From the NCBI GenBank assembly GCA_026874595.1, contig CM049320.1, positions 8,435,464 through 8,499,463 of the forward strand: a stretch of 64,000 nucleotides of DNA, given 5' to 3'. The DNA is from Sipunculus nudus. Taxonomy: Eukaryota > Annelida > Sipuncula > Golfingiida > Sipunculidae. The notes under the pieces are model-generated. The model ran no database searches and was not told the origin of the DNA. It worked only from the letters and a program-made list of their open reading frames with translations. Position numbers and translations under genes: made by a program. This document shows positions 12,131 to 24,600 of this stretch, piece after piece; the stretch's first letter is position 1, and every line of letters starts with the position of its first letter.

Positions 12131-12936
12131 TTGATCCGCGCATATGGGATCTCACGCTATTTATAAAGTCAATACCAATTATATCCGCATGCCGCATCCG
12201 ACATGTTCCTGCTTTCAACTTAATCTAAATCATATACACAGTGAACCCCTGATAAAAGAATTTATGGTATTAGCAGATGGTTTTGTCGGTCATTTATTGA
12301 GAGTTGTTATCTGCCTGACTAGAGTAAGTACTTTGAGTATCTCTGTTAAAAATACGCTCTATTTCTACAAAAGGCGTGCTTTTTTATTCTTTTTTATCTA
12401 GCCATGCACGACAGCTCTAAACCAGGATTCAACTCAACCTTTGTCTGCAAGTGTCAGATAATGGTTGAATCTGTTATTCACACAGACACTTTAAAACCGA
12501 CTTTTTTATTCCGATACCCATTAGGCCGAGTTTTCAGGGAGTCTACTTGCTTTACAGGCCCTGGAGCGAGGATAAGAGGGTATTTGCATCGAACTACAGT
12601 TTTTTTTTATTATCGCGGCTAAGTATGATGTCGGAGTGATCGTCTCTGTAGATAAGTGTTAAAGTCTGTTATGAGGGACAGTGTTTTTTCCACAATTAAT
12701 ATAAGCGAGAATTGATACTATTTTTAGTTCTCAAGGCTCAGTCCTGTGTTTGAAGAATATTTTAGAAGATGAATTGTCTATCGATCGCAAGGACACAGCG
12801 ATATATTGAACACGGATGTAACTCAAAGTGGACCATCTGTTTGCCTCGAGCGTGTATTATTATTTGAGTCTGCCGTATTTTTCGAACATGATGCATATTT
12901 ATTGGTAATTCCAGTGTACATGCAGTGCTGTTAAAA

Positions 12937-12939
<3 letters not shown>
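12131..12939. other. Unique DNA, no gene seen
   Basis: Short open frames at 12144-12401 and 12404-12622 show no domains and no consistent splice context. No repeats recognised. Confidence 0.4.

Positions 12940-12987
<48 letters not shown>
12940..12987. repeat. (TA)n microsatellite
   Basis: About 24 TA units preceded by TTAAAATGAATATATA, the same 16-base context that precedes the (TA)n tract at 35795. Confidence 0.95.
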
Positions 12988-12995
<8 letters not shown>

Positions 12996-13698
12996 ATCGC
13001 TTTGAACAAAAACATTAACTTGTAAATTTTGAAATCGTTTAATAGCATTATCTGCATTATATGCGGTAAATACTAAATAGTATTATATAGCATAATATTC
13101 ATTATTCCTTAAATGTTATTAAAAAGGACATCCTGAGAATAAGAAAACAGCCCACAGACAGTTCATGTGGTTTAAACACGAACGTTTCTAGTTTTCATGA
13201 TAGTCATATGAATAAGTACATGAAGGACGCCAACAAAAAAGCGAAGATACTTGTGGATGGCTTAATATCCTGTCATTTCTGGATTTGAATTAGTAGACGA
13301 TAGTGATTAGGTGTTACCTCAGACAAGGGGAGTCAAGTTCAGTACAGAAGGAGCAGCCTTAGCGTCCCTGTCTGACAGCCTTATGATCAATGACATGTTA
13401 GATGTCTTGTGTACCGGCTGAACTCTCCTGAGCCGCCTCTATTATCAGTCTTCTTCAATTGACGACCGAGCCACAAGTGATACAATATGTCCGCATGCCC
13501 GCCTGAACACAGCCTTAAGCAAATACTGTATAGCGCCTGCCGTCTAATACGTTCGATTGGGACGAGGATTCTTTTGATAATTATGAAGTTTATGTATCTT
13601 GAAACCGCGGTGATTTCTGTCTAAATGAAGTTAAATGGTCAAATGAAGACCAAAACTGTGGTCAAGTTGTGAAATCACCCCACTCCCTCAAGTATGCC
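12988..13698. other. Unique DNA, possibly conserved non-coding
   Basis: Balanced, low-repeat sequence with stops in all frames. The stretch 13130-13520 lacks simple repeats and could be regulatory, but I see no specific element. Confidence 0.35.
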
Positions 13699-13978
13699 TA
13701 ATCATGTGTTAGCATGTCTGAAAACGGTTCAGTGGGCGGAATGGGTTCGAATCTGAAAATGGTTTCGTGGGCAGTGTGTTCGAATCTTTCTAATCATGTG
13801 TTAGCATGTCTGAAAATGGTTCAGTGGGCGGAATGGGTTCGAATCTGAAAGCGGTTTCGTGGGCGGTGTGTGTTCGAGTCTTTCTAATCATGTGTTAGCA
13901 TGTCTAAAAACGATTCAGTGGGCGAAATGGATTGGAATCTGAAAACGGTTTTGTGGGCGGTGTGTGTTCGAATCTTTC
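13699..13978 (+). repeat. Tandem repeat, three 92-94-bp units
   Basis: TAATCATGTGTTAGCATGTCT starts units at 13699, 13791 and 13885 (20-base core shown less its last base). Each unit contains a TTCAGTGGGCGGAATGGG block and two GGTTCGAATC/GTTCGAATCT-like segments that resemble the Pol III B box. Identity between units is high, so the expansion is fairly recent. No open frame spans the array. Confidence 0.85.
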
Positions 13979-15367
13979 AGTATCAGATTTTAGTCCGTTT
14001 CAGGCGTCAACCCAATGTCTTGAAACAAATAGGAACACTATACTGATGTTCTTATTTATTGGCCGGTCCATGCCTGCTATGGCACTTCGACATATCAGGA
14101 AGATGGGAGATAGCGGTTAAGCACAGCTGGTCTTTCCTATGGGAGCCACCATCACGTGGCAGGAACGTCAAGTGAGTATTCACCTTCTGATAAAGTGTCC
14201 AGAATAAGACATTTGCCATTAAGGAATAATATAATCTCATTTTCAAAGAAAACAGAGATTCATAATTTAACTTACCTCAAATTACATGTGGACGAGACTG
14301 TCAAGCACCATGAAATAAAAAATTATAAAACCGATGTGGTCCGATTGAAATTCCAATAATTATAATTCCTATTAGAAAACTCTCCAAGGCTCAGTGAACT
14401 CACACCTCTGACAAAACCAGGTCTTCAGAGTTAAATTAAAACTGTCGAAACCAACATCTACATCATAATGACTTGCGAGATGTCTTGCACACTGATAGAT
14501 TTACAGACAGACAGTACTTGTGGCTAGCTTAACATTTGGTCTTGTTTATCCCATGCATGGAAACCCTTTCAATAAAGTTTTATCAAATTCGATTCATTTC
14601 AGTGCCTCGTATAAAAAGAAACCACCAACAGCAAGAAACATGGAAGATTACACAACCGCCGTCTCATCTTACTGGCGGATGCATTGGGATTTGATTTAAA
14701 ATTAATCCGTGTGTAAATCAATACCTTGGCCGATATTCACACGTCATTTCATTGACCTAGATATTAGGAGTTATGGGTCCGAAACTTCCATTGACAGACT
14801 TCCTACAAGCGAAACAAACTAGCGAGATGATCTAACTAAAATAATTAAACTCATCTTATAACTGATTTTGCGGAGATTTGCGGATGATGGCGTGGCTACC
14901 GACAACCCGTTCCTCCTGCTTTTACTAGGAAGTTACGGGTCTAATGACAACCATACTCTCTATAGATGGATTTCCACAATTCTTCTGAATATGTTTGAGG
15001 ACCTCCTTTAGAATCAGGCATCGGACACCACTCGCCGTCCAAACCCACTCCCAAATAATGATTCATTCATAAAAAAACACTATATTGATCCGCTGTTAAA
15101 ATGGATCATCATAATCATTATAACATGGCGAATCTAGTCAAAAAGAAAAATAACAGTATTTTCAATTAAATTTACCCTGTATAAAAAAGCTTCAGTCAAG
15201 GAGAGGGCGTTATGCTGGAACATTTCAAAGAGGTTATACTTTGTTAATATATTTTGTTTAAGGTCAGTATCTAAATTTCTGTATGTGAATATATAAGTCC
15301 GGATGGCAATGGTTAACTCATTGTCATCTAAAATGGGCGAGTAAATATCTAGTCTTGGTCCTCCAGA
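13979..15367. other. Unique DNA, no gene seen
   Basis: AT-rich with short scattered frames on both strands and no recognised domain. A minus-strand 81-codon frame (15134-15379) ends in the hairpin that follows and is probably chance. Confidence 0.4.
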
Positions 15368-15399
15368 ACTTAAAGACACGCATCTCCGTGTCTTTAAGT
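15368..15399. repeat. Perfect 13-bp hairpin with 6-base loop
   Basis: ACTTAAAGACACG (15368-15380), loop CATCTC, then CGTGTCTTTAAGT (15387-15399). It does not match the histone 3-prime stem-loop. It could be the core of a palindromic MITE whose outer arms have decayed. Confidence 0.7.
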
Positions 15400-15831
15400 T
15401 TATTTATAGAGGTTTGGTTCAGGTAACCTCGTCAACCCACCACAATGTGTCCCATTTACACACAGGTGGTCCTTCCTCAGATCAAATGACAACCGAGAAA
15501 TACGCAATCCGTATACCGATGTGACCGCATAACAGCTGAGATGCCAGGGACCCATTACCGTGAACATGGTTGATTACTCAATTTATGTGTGCAGGTGCAT
15601 TTCGCATAAACCGAAGTGCAAAATGTATTAATCAGACAGGTAGTCTATTACTCAGTGCAGCTGATGACAATTAATTACACATCATGAATTACAGAAGTTT
15701 TGCTAACCGCGCACGAAGTGTCGGATAACAGGTCCGTGAAACCTAGCTATCGCCACCTGCCTGTATCGAGTGACCCTGAGTGTTCGGGCTAGTTATTTTT
15801 ACAATAATGATCACATTTGGATATATTTAAA
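15400..15831. other. Spacer upstream of the orphan ORF
   Basis: No TATA-like box or initiator can be placed with confidence. Stops in all frames. Confidence 0.35.
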
Positions 15832-16227
15832 ATGGAAAAAAATAACATTTCTACCTTATCTTTAAATGCAATGCCCCTGTGGAAGCAAATAGTATTATGT
15901 GTTTATAAAACAAATCTCCGTGATACTGGTTCTGTAGAAACAAACACAGGGGAAAGTCATTATGCGTATGCTCGTTCAAAAAAAGTTTATCTCCCAAAAT
16001 ACAGTTATTATACATTTACCTGTATCACATATGGAGAAAGATGGAATGAGTGCTCACTTTATTTGAAAGTTAATGATTGTAATGGCCATGAATACACCCA
16101 CGGTAGCATCATACGGGGTGAATCAAAGTTAAAACCTTTTATATCAACATTACACAAAACCCATGATGCGGTTAATGGAGAAATATTGTATAATTCCGCG
16201 TGTTTCTTTCAGCTGCTTAACTGTTAA
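15832..16227 (+). CDS. Orphan 131-codon ORF, unknown function
   Basis: An ATG at 15832 opens a 131-residue frame ending at TAA; an upstream in-frame TTG is ignored. The predicted protein is polar, with six cysteines (residues 23, 64, 74, 83, 124 and 131), no signal peptide and no clear membrane segment. I recognise no family. About 150 bp after the stop, two AATAAA hexamers (16378-16383 and 16387-16392) precede an A-rich tract, which would suit a polyadenylated transcript or a retrocopy. No obvious upstream acceptor or promoter was found. It could be a single-exon gene, a last exon, or a chance frame. Confidence 0.3.
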   Translation: MEKNNISTLSLNAMPLWKQIVLCVYKTNLRDTGSVETNTGESHYAYARSKKVYLPKYSYYTFTCITYGERWNECSLYLKVNDCNGHEYTHGSIIRGESKLKPFISTLHKTHDAVNGEILYNSACFFQLLNC

Positions 16228-16998
16228 TAACAGTTAACTCGACATTTTGCTGTGCCTTGGTTAAGGAACCTTTGTACACTTGGAATATAGAATTTTATAG
16301 AATGGGATATCATTCTTTCTGGGTGTTTCTTGGATTTCAAAATTGTGACCATGTTTATATTCACCTTTCTTTTATCAAATAAAGTAAATAAAGACATGAT
16401 ACAAAGACAAAAAAAATACTTTTGTGATTTACCAAAACTGTTTAGAATTACTATAAGATTGTATATTTAAAGACTTCCAGCAGTTAATTTTATATATATA
16501 TTATTCATTATAATTATACATATATACAAATAGGCAAATTAGAAGTGAAAGAAAATTTATTCAGGAAAAAGGCCACAGGCCTAAAGTACCAGTGATGCCT
16601 GCACTGTGCAAATATAAACAATATCATGGTGAACATAATTTAAACAATAATAATGTGATTAATGTGTCAGAACAACAAACTTTAAAGTTTATACAGTTCA
16701 AAGTAATAATAACATTAAATAAGGGTACATATTATTAAAACTAATGTCATCACTGATGTGATTTGATCATAATTTTAGGGATCACTTCTACAGTATGTAT
16801 CGCAAGAAAATTGAAAAAAAATGATTCCGACCAACAAATAAGAATTCCTCTAATACAATAATTATAATATATGAATAACACGGCGTTAGCAACGCGTCAG
16901 GCCTGCACGGAATACACGCAATTTTTATTACAGGTAGCCCAAGCCATAATTAAACCAGTAGAACTACTAATTTAGCTAGTTTAAAGTTATATCGCAAC

Positions 16999-16999
<1 letters not shown>
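16228..16999. other. Downstream AT-rich DNA with polyadenylation-like signals
   Basis: Holds AATAAA at 16378 and 16387, then unique AT-rich DNA. No other feature recognised. Confidence 0.4.

Positions 17000-17064
<65 letters not shown>
17000..17064. repeat. (TA)n microsatellite
   Basis: About 65 bp of TA with one AAA interruption near the start. Confidence 0.95.
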
Positions 17065-17066
<2 letters not shown>

Positions 17067-18924
17067 CCGTCACTTCTAATAGTCTGTCCCGGTATGACAC
17101 CATAGAATATGTCTTGCACCAAACGAGCCGTGTATAGCACGCTGTCTCTTACAATTTGAACAGAATCTCACCGCTGGCGTCCCGCTGACTTTCAGTTTCC
17201 TCTCTCTCTGTGTTCAGACACGCATAGATGCCGTGCAGACTGCAACATTCGTAAGGGAAACCCAACTTCGAAGCAGATTTCTGAGGATTCTCAAACGAAA
17301 ATAACATGCCTGGTTTCGAAAACAAGGCTTTAATTGGCGCACATTTCTGTTTGACTCTACGTTTATTTTTTCCCCGCTGAAAGTGCGCTTACTTTTAATT
17401 AATTTAGGAAAGTTTCCAAGAGACTTTTTCTCGGTTTATTTCGTCAGCTTGTGTTAGATCATATTACAGCTGGATAGCACCAAGTTTCAAAGTTGATCTG
17501 AAATCAGTTAGAGCCATTTGTTATAATACAAATGATTAATAATCTGATTATCGATTTCATTTACAGCTAATAGCTAACACTAGAGAGCAATTCACCGAAA
17601 ATTAGTAGTTAGATGATGTAACATGATATGTAAGAAGTATTCTTGTAATACGGTCATTTATCCTACCAAATTTTTAAAAAGTTCGAAACTGTTTTATTAA
17701 ATTTATATACGATCACGTTCTCACTTAATTAAATTTTCCTTCCTATAAAAATGTATAATAGTAATAAAAACTTATTTCATTGAATGTTTCCTTATTATAA
17801 ATGTGTTACTAAAATAAGTCTCTAATAAGTTGTTTGTGATAACTGAGTCATAGTTACATAAGAAAGAAATAAAAATAATTTGACAGCTGACGAAATTAAG
17901 ATTCGCATATGACATTTTAGACTCTGCAGTTACCGGTTCAGCGGAACGAAGCGAGCATTAAATGAAGTTTATGTTGATGTAAATCGAACTCATGGCTCTG
18001 CTTAACACAATACTTATTGACATATTTGGTTCAGTAGACTGGTGAGACTGTGAGATGCGAAAGCCGAGAGCTTAAGTGATCTTACATTATCGATCTGTTG
18101 ACACAAGAACCCACCAGAGGTCGTTGGAGTATTTGCTGCATGTGACGTTCAAGCGTTGTCCAATGAAGACAATGTCTGATCAATGCGACGGTGAACATGG
18201 AGGGCACTTTTTCTAATCTTAACGGCTTTTGACCAAAAGGTGAAGGACGCAAGTTCAAACTTGACTGTCAGCACATGGTTAAAACGTTACATGGTCGCGA
18301 CAAAATTTTTGAATACATACATGTGTAATCAGAGACGCGTTGCATTTCTTTTTACAACACAACACAATAATGTAGCTGGAATATTCACAAATTAAAACAG
18401 CAAAATACTCCTTTACTTCGTGCGAGGTAACTAAACTTTGTTCCACCAGCCTTTGTGTATCTGTCTTTTGAAGGGAAACTTTCATTCAAAGTTTACAATT
18501 TTTGATAAAACGGGAGAAATTATAATTGGAAATACCACCTACTGGGTTGAACAAGAACTTTAAACCAAGTTAAGGGAGGATTTTTGATTTTTCACTCTTT
18601 CTCCCTGATCTGACAGACCTGATGTGTCCCAGTAAGATTAGCCATACTTGATCAATATCCACTAGAGGCCACTACGCCTAACCGAACACAAGCTATTTGT
18701 TTTGTTAATATCAAAGTGTTTATAGCATGTGGGGGCCACCAAAAATCAAACCATATTCAAAAAGGACATCTGACTGAATGTACAGAGTTTTGCAAAAAAC
18801 GTTTTGCAACTTATGGCCTTCCAATTTCCGCAAATATGCAACTAACCACCTTTATTTTCATGTTTTTTTTCTGTTTATGAACATTCTTTATCAACAAGCT
18901 CAAACATCCAACACAAAGTCATAA
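17065..18924. other. Unique DNA, no gene confirmed
   Basis: Contains a weak micro-exon candidate at 17218-17250 (33 bp between CTCTGTGTTCAG and GTAAGG), which I list only as a finding. The rest has short frames without motifs, including minus 18279-18485. Confidence 0.35.
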
Positions 18925-19815
18925 ATTCTACAGAAAAGGTAGGGGAATAGCTGGCTTTAAAATCTTAAAACGTTGTCTCATTGGAATCGTTCACAGAAGG
19001 CGGCTGTAAAGAGCAGTGTGAATGCGCGTGGATGTGGACTATTGTATTTGGAATAGGTTTTTGGAATAAATTTGGATTTGGAATAAAATTTATTGTTATG
19101 GTGAAGTTCATTTTGCTTTGTTTTTGTTCGTTTTTTTTCATATAATGTTATGCCTCAGAACTTGCCATTTATCTTGCATTTAAAGAAAATATCACACACG
19201 GAAGCTTTGCAATCAAATTAATTGTTGTGGTGTAGTTCGTTTTGGTTTTCCTCCTTCTTCTTTCTGTAATGTCGTAGAACGTAGTATTTGATTTATTAAA
19301 CTTGGCATTTATTTTGTTAATGGGATGATAAACAACGGATGTTTAAATGAATATTAATATGTCACTTATTGTTGATACATTGCATGGCTATTGTATGAAT
19401 TAGACAAGTAAAGAAGGAGGTATAGATTGAGTCTTTAATCACCTAAATTCTACATAAAAGGTAAGTCAATAGCTGGCTTGAAATCTTTAAATGTTCGCTC
19501 ATTGGAACCGGACACAGAAGTTTTGTTTTGTTTGACTGTGATGCGCAGTGTGCATGCGCGTGGATATGGACTGTTGCATTTGGTGAATGTTAAACACGGA
19601 AGTTTTACAATCTAATTAATAGTTATGGTGGAGTTCATTTTGTTTTGTTTTTCTTCCTTCTTCATCTTGTTATGTCACAGAGCTATTATTCATCTTATTA
19701 AACTTGCCGTTTATCTTATACCCGGGTGAAGTACAATGGACGTTTTCATGAATATTAAATATGCCGCTTATGGTTAAATTATTTTATGGCTATTGAATTA
19801 GACAAGTACAGAAGA
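18925..19815 (+). repeat. Old direct duplication of ~0.52 kb
   Basis: AAATTCTACA-AAAAGGTA followed by AATAGCTGGCTT occurs near 18925 and again near 19447. After both come GCGCGTGGATATGGACT-like and GTTATGGTGGAGTTCATTTTG-like blocks. A third partial match to the latter lies near 19217. Shared end blocks include TTATTAAACTTG and GAATTAGACAAGTA. Units have diverged by substitutions and indels. No reading frame is conserved between copies, so this looks like non-coding duplication. Confidence 0.6.
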
Positions 19816-21039
19816 AGGAATACAATATTTAAAAATTAATGAATCACATATAATTATAACAGAGCAACTGATACTTTGTCCAGAGTTATTTGAGCGAGAA
19901 ATCATGAGTACAATATTTACAAACGTAGTGTATGTGTTTCCATAGAAATTTTTTCCAAAAGTGTTAAACTATTCTGTTACCTTTAATTATTCAGCATGCA
20001 AGAGTGTAATTTCCTCTTGTGTATTATCATTTAATGGAGAGTCATCGAACATGTATGTTCATGAAACAAGTGGGTAATATGCTGATTTATATCAGTTCAA
20101 TCAATGACACATATCAGGTAATCACTCAGAATCAGTCGTTTTGTAGGAATAAGAACAAGGACACATGATAGACGTTATAAGTCTGAATTTAGACAGCTTT
20201 AAAGGACGTGTGTTCTCAAAAGTATGATGGCTTCTTTTTTTTTAATCTCCGGCAAAGGTTGTAGTGCAGGGCGTTTTTTTTTTTTTTTTTTTTTTCAATA
20301 TAATTTTCGTTAGGTTTGATGGCGTCGGTTTCCTGAGAGTAGAAAAATCTAACGGAACGCGGACGTCCTATACTAATCGCATGTCTTTGAGACGCATGCA
20401 CATAGCTACAGTTAGAGACCCTCTAAAAGCTGCTGTCAAACATCATGACAATCATTGCTCAACGTAAAAATATCCTAAAAACCCTGTCAAGTTTTAAAAG
20501 AATAAATAAAAATAAAATATTCCCGTTCGATGTTGTTTATTACCTTATTAGGACTGTTATCGAAGTTGCTGCTCCTATGAGAAGAAAGGGATCTTATACT
20601 TTACACACGTATACCGGCAGTCGCATCATGAGCGAAGCTGGGTTTAAGTGGACCATTTGTCGGACCCACGGGCCAGGTTGTGTACTTCATAGGATATGAT
20701 ACAAGTTATCGGTGTTGCTGAGACTGATATATTATCCCCTCGTATATAATCAGCCTCCTGCTTAGTCTAGACGGCATGACGACTCCGGAAATATTAACAA
20801 TGGATGTGTCTATATGATAAAGTATAATATCAACTTAATAATCCTCCGGCTTGACTACCTCTTACTTCAGCATGTAGAGCACACTTAACTCAGCTGGGAA
20901 AATGTTTTACAATATGTTATGGTGACACTCATGTCAGGAAATAACAAATGACCATATCGGCCTTTTTCAGCTTATATCTCATACGGCTACCCCCAAAAGC
21001 ACAGGATAAAAGCTGGCCAGGCTAGATAGGTTTCCTGGT
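19816..21039. other. Unique DNA with a poly-T run
   Basis: A homopolymer of about 22 T lies near 20274-20295. An 84-codon open frame at 20445-20699 has no recognised domain. Nothing else supported. Confidence 0.4.
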
Positions 21040-21680
21040 CTTTCTTCCATGTTTCGTTTCATGATCTCTTCCTCGTGTTAGTTTTATTCTCCTTTTGGTT
21101 ATCATCTCTATCCTTTCCCTCATTCATGAGTACTTATGTAAGTTTGTTCATTGCCTATTGTTTTTGTTCTCTCTATATACTTAGCCTTTTGTTTATTCTT
21201 ATCTATATCGACCTTCGTGTTCCTTGTTTCATAGTTAGTTCGTCTCTTCTTCACCTCTTCTTATCTGTTACCCCTCCTTTTTCATGAATCAATGTTAACC
21301 TTATAATCACTCCTCTGTTATGCTTCTCTTTTTCCAGTCTTCTTTTTTGTTTCCTCCTTCCTGTTCTTCTTTCAGCAGTTGAGCTTCCTACTATATTGCC
21401 AGCTTTTCTTTTATTTATCTCTTCATACTTACTCTCATGTTCGTCTCTGGCTTTTCCTATATCTTTAGTGAACTCCCTCTGTTTTTGTCTCATCCTCCTT
21501 TGTCCCTTTATCATTCAAGTTTTCTTCTGAGTCTTCTTAGTTCTCAATATTTTCTCTTTCTCTGCTTAATGTTCTCATAATTGTTGTCTTCTTTTACCTT
21601 TTTATGTCTTTTTCTCACTTAAATGTCCCCTTTTTTTTGCCTTTAGATGTCTCATTTCTATGCTGCCTTTTGCTACTTCT
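21040..21680 (+). repeat. Pyrimidine-rich, strand-asymmetric segment
   Basis: The plus strand is dominated by C and T over about 640 bp with few long purine runs and no exact repeat unit. The reverse strand is accordingly purine-rich and gives a low-complexity K/R/E-rich frame (21251-21514), which I regard as a composition artefact. It may be an eroded (CTT/TCT) microsatellite. Confidence 0.6.
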
Positions 21681-24600
21681 GCGATGTTGCGTAATGCATT
21701 CCCAAGGGATTAATGTTTGAATTCTTTAGGGCAGGGCTTTACATGTAAATCTTTTCATTTGAACCTCGATGAAGAGCTTGTGGTACCGCAATGTATGTCT
21801 TTATAGGCTTTGTTTATGTATAAATAATACGCATATATATACGCATTTAATATTTCATCCAATAACAATGTGCAGCTTTATTTTATGGATATGATACTAA
21901 CTAATTCGCAAAATTATGATATATACAAGTCATAACAACTAAAATATTTCAAGTGACATTTCTGGCAGTTTTAGAGGAGAGTAATAATCGGCTCACACTT
22001 GGGACAAGGGGGTTCTGACTGTTTGAGTAATTGCAAAATCGTAAGTTTTAATGCCATTCCGCCATCCGAAAGGCTTATCTTTCATCTAAACCACCTGAAT
22101 AGTAACCCTCCTGTTAGGAACACTGTGTCCACTGTGTAGTCCGTGACTTATCTACGTTCTAACATCATTGATTAGTTTAGACCACTCGCATCAGCAGTTT
22201 CGGCTCAACGATAATTCGCTTAACACCAACCAGACAGTATAATCCCGATGTGCTGATTGATCAGGCCAGTAACGTAGTGGCCTTAGTTCACACGGTTCAT
22301 TCCTGGAAGATCAAAGGTTCCCAAATGCTGATCATATTTCACCAGGCTCTATTAAGAATTAACGTTTATGGGAGACTTAACACATTTACGATGATGTGTC
22401 ATGTTTAAAATCTTTTCCCAGTAATTTAACATTAACCCAGTTGTTTAAACATAACAAATTCATGGATTTATTATGACATGAATGGACCGTCCTTATTATT
22501 AAGACGTCCCTTTATACATAAATTATAAAAAGGTATTTTCCATGTAATTATGAAATGGAGTCACAATTGTCTTTATTATTTATCATGTAGTAATTACGTA
22601 GAAAGTAACGTCTGAGAGGTAGATGGAAGTAAACATATGAAATCTCGATTGAGCCTCAGATATCAGCTCCAATATCTGAACAATAGAATATGATTGTGGA
22701 TGGTTGCTACTAAAAATCAGGAGGCTTAACATTAGTAACTAATTGTCACTCTAATTATGTCATCTTCATCCTCATTAAATAAGCAGTGAAACCGACGGAG
22801 CCGGAACCTATCCTTAAAAATAAAAGAAATATATCAAAGTGAAAACTTTCTTCTGAGTTCTATAGAATTGTTATTTCTATACCACGTTTACTCTCTTGGT
22901 CTGAAGCATGAAACCAGAAGTTAGATCATTGATAAGAGACTCACCATGATCCAAAGTGTATTACAAATGTCATATATCATGGTTTATCATGACATCAAGT
23001 ACATGAATTTGAAATATAATTGAAATTATCATAATTTTATATATGCAACTGGACCCTAAAAGTCGGTAATAATTGTGTAGGCGTGTAATATATGTCGTCA
23101 AACATTATCCATGTGCGGGTACTGCGTTTACGTTTCGAAAAGCAATATTCAACTAAATTTAATTCTGTGTCGTATATGATAACGAGTATATTTCGCATAA
23201 GCGTCCAGCTGCTTTATATAAATTCATATGACAAGATTATTGCCCAGTGCAGGGATGTATATGACAGTGTCTGACTCTGCACTGATATTATTTATTTAGA
23301 AATCTCCCAAGAAATTTCCTCAGTCAAATGTTTACAATAGGAGCATCAACAGTTCATATCCCCACAGATGTGACCCGAATCAGATCATGTGCAGATGCTT
23401 TCACCAAAAGGCAACGTTTTAGGAGAATCTTGACGATCATGAAAATCATATATATTCCACCATGCTCTTCATATGATCAAAATAGAAAAAAGACATTCTA
23501 TATTGATTATCATGCATTTTATTAGAAACCTTTATAAGCTATGATGGGTGACTAAAATGCAATATATGTTATAACATTAAAATTGAAAATGTAATACAAA
23601 TCTGACAGTATATATTAATTTCAGTGGAACTGTTAGCTGATTATAGGATCTATAACTGAAAAAGGGAGAGAAAACACTTAAACGGTTTACATGACATCAT
23701 GGTTAGCTAATTCGTTTAGTTTCTCAGCTTATGTTTGTGTATAATACGCGTTTAGTATAAATATTCTACTTAGTATCTATTACATATTCTTGTATATTCA
23801 GAGTTGGTAACTTATTGCAAGGTTGGTTTCCTAGACTTAATTCAGGTTGGTTCATATAATGTGGCCAATCGTGAGTCGATCATCTGCGTGCTATAAAGGT
23901 TCCTGTTTTTGTTTCAAATTGCTTTAACAAAGAAAAATATATGACAGTTGTCGAGGTAATTGTTAGAAGTCAAATTGATGACAGGTTATTCAGGAAGTAT
24001 ATAGAGATTTTGTTGCCACGGCAATGGTAATTTTGAATATAAAATACTTAACATTATGGTTTAACTATAAATCATAGTGGCTTAATAAAAAGGAATTATG
24101 ACTCTGTCATATTTTATCTGGTTTTAAGTGTTAAGATCGCGGATAAATAGATCTCGGAGTTTGTGCTACATAAAGTGACAGAGCAAGAAAGTCTACTTTT
24201 ACTGCCGGTACATATTTTATGGATGTATTTAACAATGATGAGAGATGTAATCAGTCGTTCTTCTGTCCCAGGTTTACATTTTACTTATTTGTCGTCAAAG
24301 ATGTGAAAATACTACGCGTTGATCAGGTTACCGAAAAGAAATGTAAAGAGGAAGTAATTATAAAGATATTTACGTTAAAGAAAATGTTCTGAGTAAAAAA
24401 CCAAAGTAATCCATAGACTCGCCTTAAGCCTGTGGTCTTAAGATAGTTGTTTTGTTTCAACATTAATTATTTTGGAAATTCGCCAGCATATTTTCAGAGT
24501 TAATGTCACAGTAAAAATTACCCCGAAGAAATTTGGAAAATTTGTAAAAGTTTACTTTAAGTAACATGATGCCCCGCATAGGAATGGTGTTTGCCGAGTT

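Noticed and set aside
21251-21514. Basic/acidic 87-codon frame on the minus strand
   Set aside because: Low-complexity product of a pyrimidine-rich plus strand.
22265-22335. tRNA-like segment
   Set aside because: A-box-like and B-box-like words are both poor and no cloverleaf can be drawn; at best an eroded SINE.
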